DNA of 52,917 nucleotides from JAAFIM01 sp964467315 (GTDB taxonomy: Bacteria; Bacteroidota; Bacteroidia; Chitinophagales; Saprospiraceae), in NCBI GenBank assembly GCA_964467315.1, contig CAYXSA010000021.1, positions 1 to 52,917 of the forward strand. Reading direction: 5' to 3'. A program made the translations under genes and the position numbers. The notes under the pieces were generated by a model, which saw only the letters and a program-made list of their open reading frames with translations, did no database searches and was not told where the DNA came from. The stretch's first letter is position 1; every line of letters starts with the position of its first letter. Positions 1 through 7,951 of the stretch are shown here, piece by piece.

Positions 1-84
1 GAATCAACATTCGCCCATTTGGGCGATGATGATGCGCCCCGAATAGCCCGACCGCAGCCCCTTTTTGGGGCTGCGGGCACGCCC
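1..84 (+). repeat. Three-way-junction repeat, copy R1 (5' truncated by window)
   Basis: The window opens inside hairpin B (GAATCAACATTCGCCC pairing with GGGCGATGATGATGCG). The constant ATAGCCCGACC, hairpin C (GCAGCCCC/GGGGCTGC with a T5 loop) and GGGCACGCCC follow. The GCGTGAGGGATAG start of the element lies outside the window. Confidence 0.85.
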
Positions 85-98
85 AAAGGAGAGCGCAA
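83..98 (+). repeat. 16-bp inverted repeat, left arm
   Basis: CCAAAGGAGAGCGCAA here is repeated exactly, in inverse orientation, at 2062-2077. The two arms bracket the candidate effector/lipoprotein gene pair. Each arm lies next to a GC-rich hairpin; the left one overlaps the last two bases of repeat R1. Confidence 0.7.
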
Positions 99-116
99 AA
101 GCGGGCGCAAATAGTG

Positions 117-851
117 CTACTTTTTCCAAATTAACGAGTTTCGAAGTTCCCCGTCAATAAGTAATCCTTCGTTTTTTTCATTTCCTGTCCCCCACCATAA
201 AACTTTGAGTGAATCGGGTAGAGCATTGAAAGGACTCAATCCACTGGCACGGGCTGCGCTTATACTACGAAACTGCTGGAGACTGTCGGCAAACCGAAGA
301 TAATAAGGCAGAATTAATTCGACTTGTTCATTTGACAGCTGTGGGATACGAACTATTAGCATAGAGCTTGGCAAATTGTAGTCTTGCCAATAAATGCGAT
401 TGGCATAATATAGCGCCGTTGTAGATATTTTAGCGGTTATGAGCGTATCATAAAAATCAAAACCTACTAATGAATCCTCTTCCATTTTACGTTCCCAGTA
501 AACTGTCTCTTTAGAATTTTCTGCTCCGTAGTAGCGTATAAGCTCAATAACAGCAGGAATAACTGTATTGGTATCGCATTTATGCAAGTGACTTTGTGCC
601 ACTTGTACACCACTATATTCTGTACGAGCAGAATCAATATAGCAGGGCTGCGCTATTGGTGGGTTTTGCCGAAAAATTTTGTTTATACGCGGCTCAGTAC
701 TTTGAAAACGCCAAAAATTTGGAGCTACTCTGCTGTGTGGTGCAATTTGCACAATTTTGCCTTGCCGTTGCGCTTTTTCTGGAGACAGCGGAGGAGCGCT
801 GCAAGCTGCAATTAATAAAAAGATACTAACCCTTGTTAATATCTTTTTCAT
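117..851 (-). CDS. Lipoprotein, candidate immunity partner of the adjacent effector
   Basis: A predicted lipoprotein of 244 aa. It begins MKKILTRVSIFLLIAAC, a signal peptide with a clear lipobox (IAAC), so it should be exported and acylated at the Cys. I chose the ATG at 851; an in-frame ATG at 872 would put seven residues before the signal peptide. The mature part has no motif I recognise; Tyr and Trp are common and Cys occurs at two further places. The start lies inside the end of the upstream gene (26-bp overlap), so the two are probably translationally coupled. A lipoprotein encoded directly after a candidate cell-wall-directed cysteine peptidase fits a periplasmic immunity protein. That role is inference from context only. 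Confidence 0.72.
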   Translation of the reverse strand: MKKILTRVSIFLLIAACSAPPLSPEKAQRQGKIVQIAPHSRVAPNFWRFQSTEPRINKIFRQNPPIAQPCYIDSARTEYSGVQVAQSHLHKCDTNTVIPAVIELIRYYGAENSKETVYWERKMEEDSLVGFDFYDTLITAKISTTALYYANRIYWQDYNLPSSMLIVRIPQLSNEQVELILPYYLRFADSLQQFRSISAARASGLSPFNALPDSLKVLWWGTGNEKNEGLLIDGELRNSLIWKK

Positions 852-1950
852 TATCCATGATGCGTATGCCATCTTTTACTTCTCCTTTGGTTTGAGGGCG
901 GCGTTTTTCAATTTCTTGCACGCCTTTAGGATTTTTATACTTTGTATACTTCGTGCCGTTTGAGTTCGTACCTTTACCAGCATCCTCCAATGTTCCTTCT
1001 TTAGGGCGAAGTTCACCGTCATCGTAGCTATATTTCTGTTTTTTCTTGTCAAACTTGGCGCTGTGCTCTACTTCCCCTTCACTATTTCTAAAAATAACAA
1101 GGTTTTTGTTTGTGGTGTCAGGCTTGAACTCTTTAAGGTCGTTAAAAATTTGCGTCAATGCCTTAGCTGTTGGAATAACGATTTGCCCGTTACCAATAGT
1201 ATGTCCATGACAATTGGCAGTATAATGTAGTTTGTCGAGCCATTCCTTTTCTAACTTTTCGTCAAGTCGCCCCAAAGGAACTTTCTTTTCGTCTTTGTTT
1301 TTTAGCGGTTTAATTTCCACATATGCCACGCCTATAAACTTCACAATAATTTCGACGGGGAGCTTTTTTCCCTGATTGCTAAAAATAAAAGCCTTTTGCT
1401 TCATCATAAAAGCCCAGACCTCGCAATCGACTAAGCGTCCGTTATGAGGAATTCTTGCAGGGTTTGTTATTGGAACTTTCGTAGAGGCTTGGTAAGGTTC
1501 GCCATCTCTCAAAACGATTAAATTGCCTGCTTGATCGCGAAAAAAATCAGGGCTTTTGCTAATATCAGCGGTAGCCAATAAAGCAGATTCTTCCATAGAA
1601 TTTTCAGATTTTTCAGGGGACGGCATATTTTCGCCTACCGCCTTCGCCGATACCAGCATTGTTTTCAATTGCTCGGCGATAGCTGCGGGAAAAATCCCCG
1701 ACAAGCCAAGCAGTTTTTTGCCTGCTTTTGCTGCCGACTGTAATTGCGCTTTTTCGGCTTCGCTAAATTCGACGACTTCGCCCTTTTGGGCTTTTTGCAG
1801 GCGGGGCAATAGAGAAGCTATTGCCTTTTGATGCAGCGCAAACTCGCCTGCTGCACTTTTTGCAATTTGCATAACTACGGTGCTATGCTCTTTGTAGAGT
1901 TCAGCTACACGGGTTTTCAGTGCGGAGAGGTCTCCCCCCCCCATTTTCAT
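826..1950 (-). CDS. Candidate papain-fold (NlpC/CHAP-like) effector protein
   Basis: A 374-aa protein without a signal peptide. Residues 7-110 are helical and rich in Ala and Lys, residues 130-215 form a middle region, and the C-terminal part has NCHGHT (Cys247) and, about 50 residues later, VEHSAKF (His296). Cys at a helix start followed by His at a strand start is the pattern of papain-like/NlpC-type hydrolases, so Cys247 and His296 are the likely catalytic pair. The tail is Lys-rich and low in complexity. Codons 3-6 contain an uninterrupted G9 tract. A second ATG at 1966 would come into frame if the tract lost one G. The gene is AT-rich compared with its neighbours and overlaps the lipoprotein gene. 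An exported antibacterial effector is my preferred reading; a housekeeping peptidase cannot be excluded. Confidence 0.6.
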   Translation of the reverse strand: MKMGGGDLSALKTRVAELYKEHSTVVMQIAKSAAGEFALHQKAIASLLPRLQKAQKGEVVEFSEAEKAQLQSAAKAGKKLLGLSGIFPAAIAEQLKTMLVSAKAVGENMPSPEKSENSMEESALLATADISKSPDFFRDQAGNLIVLRDGEPYQASTKVPITNPARIPHNGRLVDCEVWAFMMKQKAFIFSNQGKKLPVEIIVKFIGVAYVEIKPLKNKDEKKVPLGRLDEKLEKEWLDKLHYTANCHGHTIGNGQIVIPTAKALTQIFNDLKEFKPDTTNKNLVIFRNSEGEVEHSAKFDKKKQKYSYDDGELRPKEGTLEDAGKGTNSNGTKYTKYKNPKGVQEIEKRRPQTKGEVKDGIRIMDNEKDINKG

Positions 1951-2015
1951 TTTTAAAATGACTCATTTTAGATGGGTGGTTTATAAAGAAGATGAATAAT
2001 ACAAGAGAATGGGAG

Positions 2016-2023
2016 CAAATGTA
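2016..2023 (-). promoter_or_regulatory. Possible -7 box for the effector operon
   Basis: TACATTTG on the minus strand matches the Bacteroidota -7 consensus TAnnTTTG, 66 nt upstream of the effector start. No convincing -33 TTTG was found. Confidence 0.4.
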
Positions 2024-2061
2024 CAGTTTTTTTATAAAAGGAATTGGCTTTTTTTATGGAA

Positions 2062-2077
2062 TTGCGCTCTCCTTTGG
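2062..2077 (-). repeat. 16-bp inverted repeat, right arm
   Basis: Exact inverse copy of 83-98. It is followed by a GC-rich hairpin (GCAGCCCC...GGGGCTGC, about 2091-2118) resembling arm C of the R-family, so it may mark a decayed repeat copy. Confidence 0.7.
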
Positions 2078-2128
2078 TTTGCGTCTACTTGCAGCCCCGC
2101 GCCTTTCGCGGGGGCTGCACCATATTTA

Positions 2129-2235
2129 GCGTGAGGGATAGTAGGGGCGCTGTAGGGACAAGGCATGCCTTGTCCCTACATTTGCGCCCTGCATAGCCCG
2201 ACCGCAGCCCCCTTTTTGGGGCTGCGGGCACGCCC
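2129..2235 (+). repeat. Three-way-junction repeat, copy R2
   Basis: GCGTGAGGGATAG, arm B closed by GGGCGC/GCGCCC with a perfect nested palindrome (TGTAGGGACAAGGC and its complement), ATAGCCCGACC, arm C GCAGCCCC/GGGGCTGC, GGGCACGCCC. Arm B is the same module as in R20. Confidence 0.92.
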
Positions 2236-2246
2236 TGAAAAAAAGC

Positions 2247-5200
2247 TTAAAAATCCGTACCAATTGCTACCTGCAATTTTGGCGTTTGTAGCTGCCCTGT
2301 TTCTACCCCAAAACCCAAATCTGCCCGCAAAAAATACCCGCTGACCATCGTGCGGAAACCCATACCGAAACCGAATAAAATCGGCTGTCGATAGTAATTT
2401 ACGCGCACGCGAATGGGCGACACACTGCCCGCACTGCTGCGGTCGATAATCGTCGTATTGAGGGGATTATCTGCCGAAAAGGGCGACAAACCCTGCCAAG
2501 CCGTACCGATGTCGAAGAAAGGTACAAGCTGCAAAGTGCGCACAAGGTTGGAGCGCGCAGATGTGAGCCCCAGCATTTCGGCGACAGGCAAACGCCATTC
2601 GGCATTGACGACCATGAAGGAATTGCCGTTGCGGGCGTTATTGCTAAATCCGCGCAGGGGCGCAGCTAAGGTCTGATAGGCAAAAACATCGTTTTCGGGC
2701 AGGGGTATGAGCCTATCGGTGGAGGGCGTGAGCCAGTTTTCTACGCCGCCCAGCGAGTACAAAATTTTCTGTCCGCCAAAAGAGGAAGCCCCCGCAGCGC
2801 GCAGGGCGATGATGCTCTTGCCGACAGGGTGATAAAAGCGATAATCGAAACCGATATTGGCAGTAATGCCGCCCGATAAATCTACGCGAAATACCGAATC
2901 TGTGCGCACAGCGAGCGGCTGAAAGAAATCGGCGTAGGCTTTGAAGCGGGTGCCTTTGCGCAGGTTCATGCGCAATTCTACCGTATTGTCAAACACGTAT
3001 TCGGCGCGCAGCCAAACCCGATTTTCTACATAAGGCGCTACCGAAAGCGAATTTATTTCTTGCGCCAAGATGGCGATTTGGTCATGCTGCACGCCGACCA
3101 TGCCGCGCAGGCTGGCATTGGGCGAGAGCGGATATTTTAGCTCAAATTGTGCCAGATGCTTGATATTGCGCCCGCGTGCGGCTTGTATGATATTGGTCGT
3201 CGTATCAATCAAATTGTAATCTTCTGTGCGCGTGCGGCGATAGAAGATGTATTTTTTATCCAATTTGCCTTTGCGGTCTTCGAGCTGAAAATAACAGTCG
3301 AAACCGTTGAAGGTAATAGGGACGCGGGCGGCGATTTCTATGCGATAGTTTTCGAAAATATCCGAAAAATTGGTGCGAAAACCAAAAGTAAAGGGCGTAA
3401 AACGGTAGTGCCCGCCCAAATACAAGTCCAAGCCCCCAAAAAGCGGCGTATTATCAAACTGCAAGGCGAAGCCATCGGCGCGGAAGAGATTGCGATACGG
3501 GAATTTACGTGCGGGGTCAAACTTGTAAGCCAGCGCGGGGCGGGGTTCGGGCGTAGGGCGAGGCGGGGCGGGATTTTTCTTTATTGTGCCATCGGGGTCT
3601 TCTACCAAAATAGCAGGCTCGCGGCGGGCGCTATCGACTACAACGGGCTGCGGCTTGCTGGTATCGGGTACGGGATTTTTTACGCTGCCAAATTCGCTTT
3701 GGAATAGGTAATTGTCTATGTCGATTTTACCGCTGTCCTTTTTGGGGGCGGGGGGCAGGCTATCGCCCTCTTCGGGTATTTGGATTTCGCGGGGGCGGCT
3801 GCTGGTTTTGAGGGTGTCGCCGCTGCTGGGTTTGCTGATGGGCGTAGAGGTAGCGCCTTTTTTCGGTTGGTTCTCGCTTGCGCTGCCGATACCCCAAAGA
3901 CGCAGATATAAGCGGCGGTATTCGGTAGGCTGGGGCGCGGTTGTGCGCTCGGTGCGCAAGTCGCGTATAAATAGCTGATATTCACCATCATAATAAATCA
4001 AATCCGCCACCTTTTGCGCGCCTTGCGCTACATCATGCTCCAAAATCGAGCGGCTGTAGTCGCTATTGGGGTAAGATTTGCCTTTCACGAGCAGCACAGG
4101 CACGAGGAACTGCGTATCTATCACTGCGCCTTCGGGCAGGGTTAGCGCGCTATCGGCGTGTATGATGATTTCTTCCCCCGATTTTAGGCGGGCATGGCGA
4201 TTGTAGCGCAAAATCGTCGTATCCAAGCGGCAGATATAGCGATTGAACATACCATTGGCATCGGAAAGATAGGCTATCGTGCTGTCGTCTACGCCCACTA
4301 CATCTATATCGAGGGATACAGGTTGGTCGCTTAGCTGTAGGAGTTCGCGGCTTTTGCCGTCGCTAAAGTACAACTGTGGGAATAAGTTATGCTGCAGGCT
4401 GTCTTTGTTGGCGGGATTGCCCAAGCGCGGGGCGGGACGCATCGACATAAAAGCAAATCCGCTGCGCCCGCCCAAATTAACGGCGGCGGGCTGTATATCG
4501 TCGTAAAGGTCGTTGGTCAGATTTTTGGCTTTGCCGCTCTGTGCGTCGATGCGGAATATATCCGAAACGCCCCCATCTAAGCCCGAAACTAAGACCGTAT
4601 TGGCATCGCCCCCGTGTGAGAGCGAATTGATGAAATCCATATCCGTAACGGGGACTTCGCGCAGCATTTTTTTTGTTTCTACGTCATATTGATGCAGCAG
4701 CAATTTATGCTTTTCGTGGGTGCTGAAAAACAAACGCCCCGTAGGGCTGAAAGCTAAGCAAGGATAATTTAAGGGCGTTTCATCGGATAGGCTGCGCGTG
4801 CCGCCTTTCCAAACGAGGGTAGCCGCATCTGCCTCTATATCGTGCAGCCAAACGCTGTATTGCCCCTTGTGTAGGGAGATGTAAGCGGCGTATTTGCCAT
4901 TGCGGCTAAGAGCGACTTGGGCATATTTCGCCTCCTTTTTATCGGGCAAAGTCAGCGCGCCCTTGCTCGGAATGCGCCGTTCTTGATTATCGTTGTTGTA
5001 GCGAGTTTGGTAGTATTCAAACCAATTATTGGCTACAGCGTAAAAACTCGCCCCGAAAACCTGCAAATAACCGCTCTCCACGCTCCGACTAATGCGCGTC
5101 AGATAAAACACATTGCCCACTGCCGCAGTGCCATAGGTTTGGGAGATATAATGAAACATAGAGCGACCCGCCAGCGCAGGGTTTTTATTCGCCAGCGCCC

Positions 5201-5822
5201 AATAATTGGGATATTCACCACTCAAAAAGGCTTCGCGCAGGTTATTGTCGGCTTCGCTGTCCCATTCGTTGAGCGCATAGCCAATCATGCCTTCCGTAAA
5301 CCATTTGGGCATTTGCAGTTGCACCGAATTTTGCACTACTTCCTGAAAATTGCCGCCATAGGTCATACGATTTACCAGCGAGCGCGCAATGCCTTCGCGC
5401 AGTTGGTAGCGCAGCGTATTGCGGCTGGAGTGCATATAGAGCAGGATTTTATGCGCAAAAAGCCGCGTTGTGCCGCCGTTGTTGGTCGTCTGCGTATAGA
5501 GCCCGATATTATTTTGCAGATAGTCCACATAATTGCCATACAAGATGATTTCCACCTTGTTGCGCATGGTGTATTCGAGCGAAGTTTTTAGCTGCTGATA
5601 GTCCTCCTCTGCTTGTTCTATGACAAATTTCGCCAAGCCTTCCAGCTCCTGCGGGAAGTTTATGGCAAAATGGTCAGCTTCGTATCGGTACCAGTTTTTG
5701 CGCTCGTATTGCAGCCGATTTTTGCCGAAAGTCGTATTTACGAGCTGCGCCTGCGCCTGCGTAGCGCAAAGCAAAAGGGCAAAAAGCAAGAATTTATATA
5801 GGTCTGGGAGTCGTCTGTGCAT
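2247..5822 (-). CDS. Outer-membrane protein: MA-like domain, TolB-type propeller, surface-antigen barrel
   Basis: A 1191-aa exported protein with a signal peptide ending about residue 26 (ATQAQA). Residues 30-290 resemble the gluzincin 'peptidase MA-like' domain (PKWFTEGMIGY), but the place where HExxH is expected reads LREGIARSL, so it is probably catalytically dead. Residues 300-660 contain repeated blades of the TolB/DPP-IV N-terminal propeller type. A Pro/Lys-rich linker follows (about 690-820). The last 370 residues are alternating strands of an Omp85/D15-like barrel ending in Phe, as usual for outer-membrane barrels. This layout is familiar from Bacteroidota proteins annotated as 'translocation protein TolB-like'. 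Its substrate is unknown. It is transcribed alone, with about 450 bp of non-coding DNA upstream. Confidence 0.8.
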   Translation of the reverse strand: MHRRLPDLYKFLLFALLLCATQAQAQLVNTTFGKNRLQYERKNWYRYEADHFAINFPQELEGLAKFVIEQAEEDYQQLKTSLEYTMRNKVEIILYGNYVDYLQNNIGLYTQTTNNGGTTRLFAHKILLYMHSSRNTLRYQLREGIARSLVNRMTYGGNFQEVVQNSVQLQMPKWFTEGMIGYALNEWDSEADNNLREAFLSGEYPNYWALANKNPALAGRSMFHYISQTYGTAAVGNVFYLTRISRSVESGYLQVFGASFYAVANNWFEYYQTRYNNDNQERRIPSKGALTLPDKKEAKYAQVALSRNGKYAAYISLHKGQYSVWLHDIEADAATLVWKGGTRSLSDETPLNYPCLAFSPTGRLFFSTHEKHKLLLHQYDVETKKMLREVPVTDMDFINSLSHGGDANTVLVSGLDGGVSDIFRIDAQSGKAKNLTNDLYDDIQPAAVNLGGRSGFAFMSMRPAPRLGNPANKDSLQHNLFPQLYFSDGKSRELLQLSDQPVSLDIDVVGVDDSTIAYLSDANGMFNRYICRLDTTILRYNRHARLKSGEEIIIHADSALTLPEGAVIDTQFLVPVLLVKGKSYPNSDYSRSILEHDVAQGAQKVADLIYYDGEYQLFIRDLRTERTTAPQPTEYRRLYLRLWGIGSASENQPKKGATSTPISKPSSGDTLKTSSRPREIQIPEEGDSLPPAPKKDSGKIDIDNYLFQSEFGSVKNPVPDTSKPQPVVVDSARREPAILVEDPDGTIKKNPAPPRPTPEPRPALAYKFDPARKFPYRNLFRADGFALQFDNTPLFGGLDLYLGGHYRFTPFTFGFRTNFSDIFENYRIEIAARVPITFNGFDCYFQLEDRKGKLDKKYIFYRRTRTEDYNLIDTTTNIIQAARGRNIKHLAQFELKYPLSPNASLRGMVGVQHDQIAILAQEINSLSVAPYVENRVWLRAEYVFDNTVELRMNLRKGTRFKAYADFFQPLAVRTDSVFRVDLSGGITANIGFDYRFYHPVGKSIIALRAAGASSFGGQKILYSLGGVENWLTPSTDRLIPLPENDVFAYQTLAAPLRGFSNNARNGNSFMVVNAEWRLPVAEMLGLTSARSNLVRTLQLVPFFDIGTAWQGLSPFSADNPLNTTIIDRSSAGSVSPIRVRVNYYRQPILFGFGMGFRTMVSGYFLRADLGFGVETGQLQTPKLQVAIGTDF

Positions 5823-5882
5823 CGTGATAGCGGTAATTTGTCCTCAAAAATAACGATAATTTGCGAGTAAATAACTGTGCTG

Positions 5883-5981
5883 AATTATTTTAAGCTCCGA
5901 AAAGCGCCGTTTCGGGCTTGAAAATCAAGCGTAGCGCAGATTTTCAAGTTTGAAACAAGCGGGGAACAGCTTAAAATAATT
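5883..5981. repeat. About 100-bp imperfect palindrome
   Basis: AATTATTTTAAGCT (5883-5896) is exactly inverted at 5968-5981. Nested inside, CTTGAAAATC (5917-5926) is exactly inverted at 5939-5948 around a 12-nt loop. The whole can form a long interrupted hairpin. It shares no sequence with the R-family. It may be a small non-autonomous element or a structured leader; no direct target duplication was evident. Confidence 0.65.
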
Positions 5982-6074
5982 TAGCAGTCGTATTCAGGGC
6001 TAAAAAAAGTCCAAGTTTCGCCTATTCTAATTGCATAGATGCACAAACGCAGGATTTTGGGCAAAAGTTTTTTT

Positions 6075-6178
6075 GGGCGTGCCCGCTGCCCGAAAAGGGG
6101 CAGCGGTCGGGCTATTCGGGGCGTTTCACCATCGCCCCAAAGGGGCGAATGTTGATTCGCCCCTACTATCCCTCACGC
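6075..6178 (-). repeat. Three-way-junction repeat, copy R3
   Basis: On the minus strand: GCGTGAGGGATAG, arm B of the GGGGCGAATCAACATTCGCC class, ATAGCCCGACC, arm C GCTGCCC/GGGCAGC, GGGCACGCCC and an A tract. Confidence 0.92.
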
Positions 6179-6253
6179 AAAACTCGCCCCGCGCCAAAGG
6201 GGCGCGGGGCGCAAGTTTCTCCCTCTTTTCTTGCTAAGTCCCTATTTTTTTGC

Positions 6254-6261
6254 TATTTTTG
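6254..6261 (+). promoter_or_regulatory. -7 box of the first restriction-modification operon
   Basis: TATTTTTG matches TAnnTTTG exactly. A TTG lies about 20 bases upstream, and the box is 16 nt before the ATG at 6277, giving a very short leader. Confidence 0.6.
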
Positions 6262-6276
6262 CACAAAAAAAATACA

Positions 6277-7083
6277 ATGAACAAAAAAGACGAGGTGCTA
6301 ACCGCACTTTTTAATATCGCAAGTCAACAAAATAACTTCGTTTTTCACAACGATTTAGTAAAGGACATATCCCGAAAAATAGGTTTTGGAAACCCATTTG
6401 ATGCTACAAAAATCGATAGCAAAGATAAACTTCCACTGATACTACAGCAAAACGATTTTGCTGTTATTCATTTAGGCAACGGTTATCATAAATTTGTAAA
6501 AGGTATAGACAAAGTTTATCACGATTTCGAGCCTATACAAGAAATCATACAGTGGACTTATCAAAAAAGCCTACTCAACGAATACAATAGCAGCGAAAGC
6601 AATATCCTTTCTGTTGCCAATAATCAAAGAATTTTACATCATTTTTTATTCGGAAAAGATACGGAATTTGAAAATATCGACGTATCACAGCGCCCTAAAA
6701 CATACTTCCCGCATAGAACTAAAACAAGTTTTGATTATTTTTTTGGCAGCAACACCCCACTAAGATTAGAAAATATACAAATCGAAATAGATTTAACTAT
6801 AGAATTTCAAGGAACAATAGGCGTGTTTGAAGGCAAAAATGGAACGCCCAGCAGTTTTGCTGTTTATCAAATTTATCACCCTTTTTTGTACTATCATAAT
6901 GCCAATCAGCATTCAGAAATACAAGGCAAAATAAGCGCAATCTACGGCGTTTATGTGGTGAAAACAATAGAAAGCGGCGTTACAAACTTAAACACTTGGG
7001 CATACACTTTTACTAATCCACTCGATATAACAAGCATTCAGCTCGTTAAATCTGCTTGCTACCAACTAATTCCCCTAATTTAA
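6277..7083 (+). CDS. Type II restriction endonuclease (PD-(D/E)XK type, specificity unknown)
   Basis: A 268-aa cytoplasmic protein placed directly before a DNA methyltransferase gene. It has the PD-(D/E)XK signature: IEIDLTIEF supplies Asp172, and GVFEGKNG supplies Glu185-x-Lys187, the usual metal-binding and catalytic residues of restriction nucleases. The N-terminal 90 residues look like a helical DNA-binding or scaffold part. I chose the ATG at 6277 because the in-frame ATG at 6250 would lie upstream of the -7 box. The gene is AT-rich compared with flanking housekeeping genes, suggesting horizontal acquisition. The methyltransferase starts 17 bp downstream, so they form one operon. The recognition sequence cannot be read from the protein. 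Another nuclease role is unlikely given the neighbour. Confidence 0.75.
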   Translation: MNKKDEVLTALFNIASQQNNFVFHNDLVKDISRKIGFGNPFDATKIDSKDKLPLILQQNDFAVIHLGNGYHKFVKGIDKVYHDFEPIQEIIQWTYQKSLLNEYNSSESNILSVANNQRILHHFLFGKDTEFENIDVSQRPKTYFPHRTKTSFDYFFGSNTPLRLENIQIEIDLTIEFQGTIGVFEGKNGTPSSFAVYQIYHPFLYYHNANQHSEIQGKISAIYGVYVVKTIESGVTNLNTWAYTFTNPLDITSIQLVKSACYQLIPLI

Positions 7084-7099
7084 CAACAACTCTAAAAAA

Positions 7100-7936
7100 A
7101 TGTTAGAAAATTTCAGAAACAAGGTTTTTAATCAAGACATTTTAAAGGTGCTTCGGCAACTGCCCGATGAATCTTTAGACCTCGTTTATGGCGACCCCGA
7201 TTACAACGTCGGCATCAATTACGCAGGCAAAAATTATACGCAAAAATGGAACGACTATATTCGTTGGTACATAGAACTAACGAAAGAAAGTATGCGTGTA
7301 CTCAAGCCCACAGGCAGTTTGTTTATGATGAACTACCCAAAGCAAAACGCCTATTTGCGGGTGCAATATCTTGACGAAAATGCCTACGATGTTCAAGATT
7401 ATGTTTGGGTGTATAATACAAATGTTGGACACAGCCCACGCCGATTTACTACAGCGCACCGCTCCATTTTGCACGCTACAAAATCCGTAAATAATCATTT
7501 TTACAAAGATAATGTAGCTGTTCCCTATCAAAATCCTACCGACAAACGCATTCGGCAGCGAATAGCAGAAGGGCATTTGGGGCGTATGCCTTATTCTTGG
7601 TTTTACTTTGATTTAGTCAAAAATGTAAGCAAAGATAAAACATTTCATGCCTGCCAAATTCCTTTGCCTTTAGTAGAAATGTTGATAAAATCCTGCACAA
7701 TGGAAGGCGATGATGTATTTATTTTATTTGGCGGTAGTGGTTCTGAAATTACGCTTTGCAAAAACCTAAAGCGCAATTTTATCAGTTGTGAAATTCACCC
7801 AGAGTATTATAATATGATACAAAGCCGTTTGCAAAATAACGGCAAAATATCTGATGAACATCGTTTGGATTTCATACAGAATAAAACAAAGAACGAAAAT
7901 CATAGCCTTTTCGAGCAAGCCGAAAACTCGCTCTAA
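7100..7936 (+). CDS. Beta-class DNA methyltransferase (modification subunit)
   Basis: A 278-aa S-adenosylmethionine-dependent DNA methyltransferase that should protect host sites from the nuclease encoded upstream. Motif order is that of beta-class amino-methyltransferases: the catalytic motif IV is N-terminal (VYGDPDYNVG, residues 29-38), and the AdoMet-binding motifs are C-terminal (ACQIPLPLVEML about 184-195, DVFILFGGSGSE about 205-216). Motif IV reads DPDY instead of the usual DPPY or SPPY, so adenine-N6 versus cytosine-N4 cannot be told with certainty. A leading Asp more often means N6-adenine. The protein is collinear with the family apart from that substitution, and there is no sign of truncation. 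It shares the AT-rich character of the nuclease gene. Confidence 0.85.
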   Translation: MLENFRNKVFNQDILKVLRQLPDESLDLVYGDPDYNVGINYAGKNYTQKWNDYIRWYIELTKESMRVLKPTGSLFMMNYPKQNAYLRVQYLDENAYDVQDYVWVYNTNVGHSPRRFTTAHRSILHATKSVNNHFYKDNVAVPYQNPTDKRIRQRIAEGHLGRMPYSWFYFDLVKNVSKDKTFHACQIPLPLVEMLIKSCTMEGDDVFILFGGSGSEITLCKNLKRNFISCEIHPEYYNMIQSRLQNNGKISDEHRLDFIQNKTKNENHSLFEQAENSL

Positions 7937-7951
7937 ACCAACTCTCCCCCC

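Larger units (their letters stand above)
5823..6276. other. Intergenic region with palindrome, R3 and promoter
   Basis: No gene is seen here. It holds the inverted-repeat structure at 5883-5981, repeat R3, a GC-rich hairpin next to R3 (about 6185-6210) and the promoter of the restriction-modification operon. Confidence 0.8.

Noticed and set aside
3147..3707. A 186-codon plus-strand frame in the barrel-protein gene
   Set aside because: It is antisense to well-defined barrel strands and has no recognisable features.
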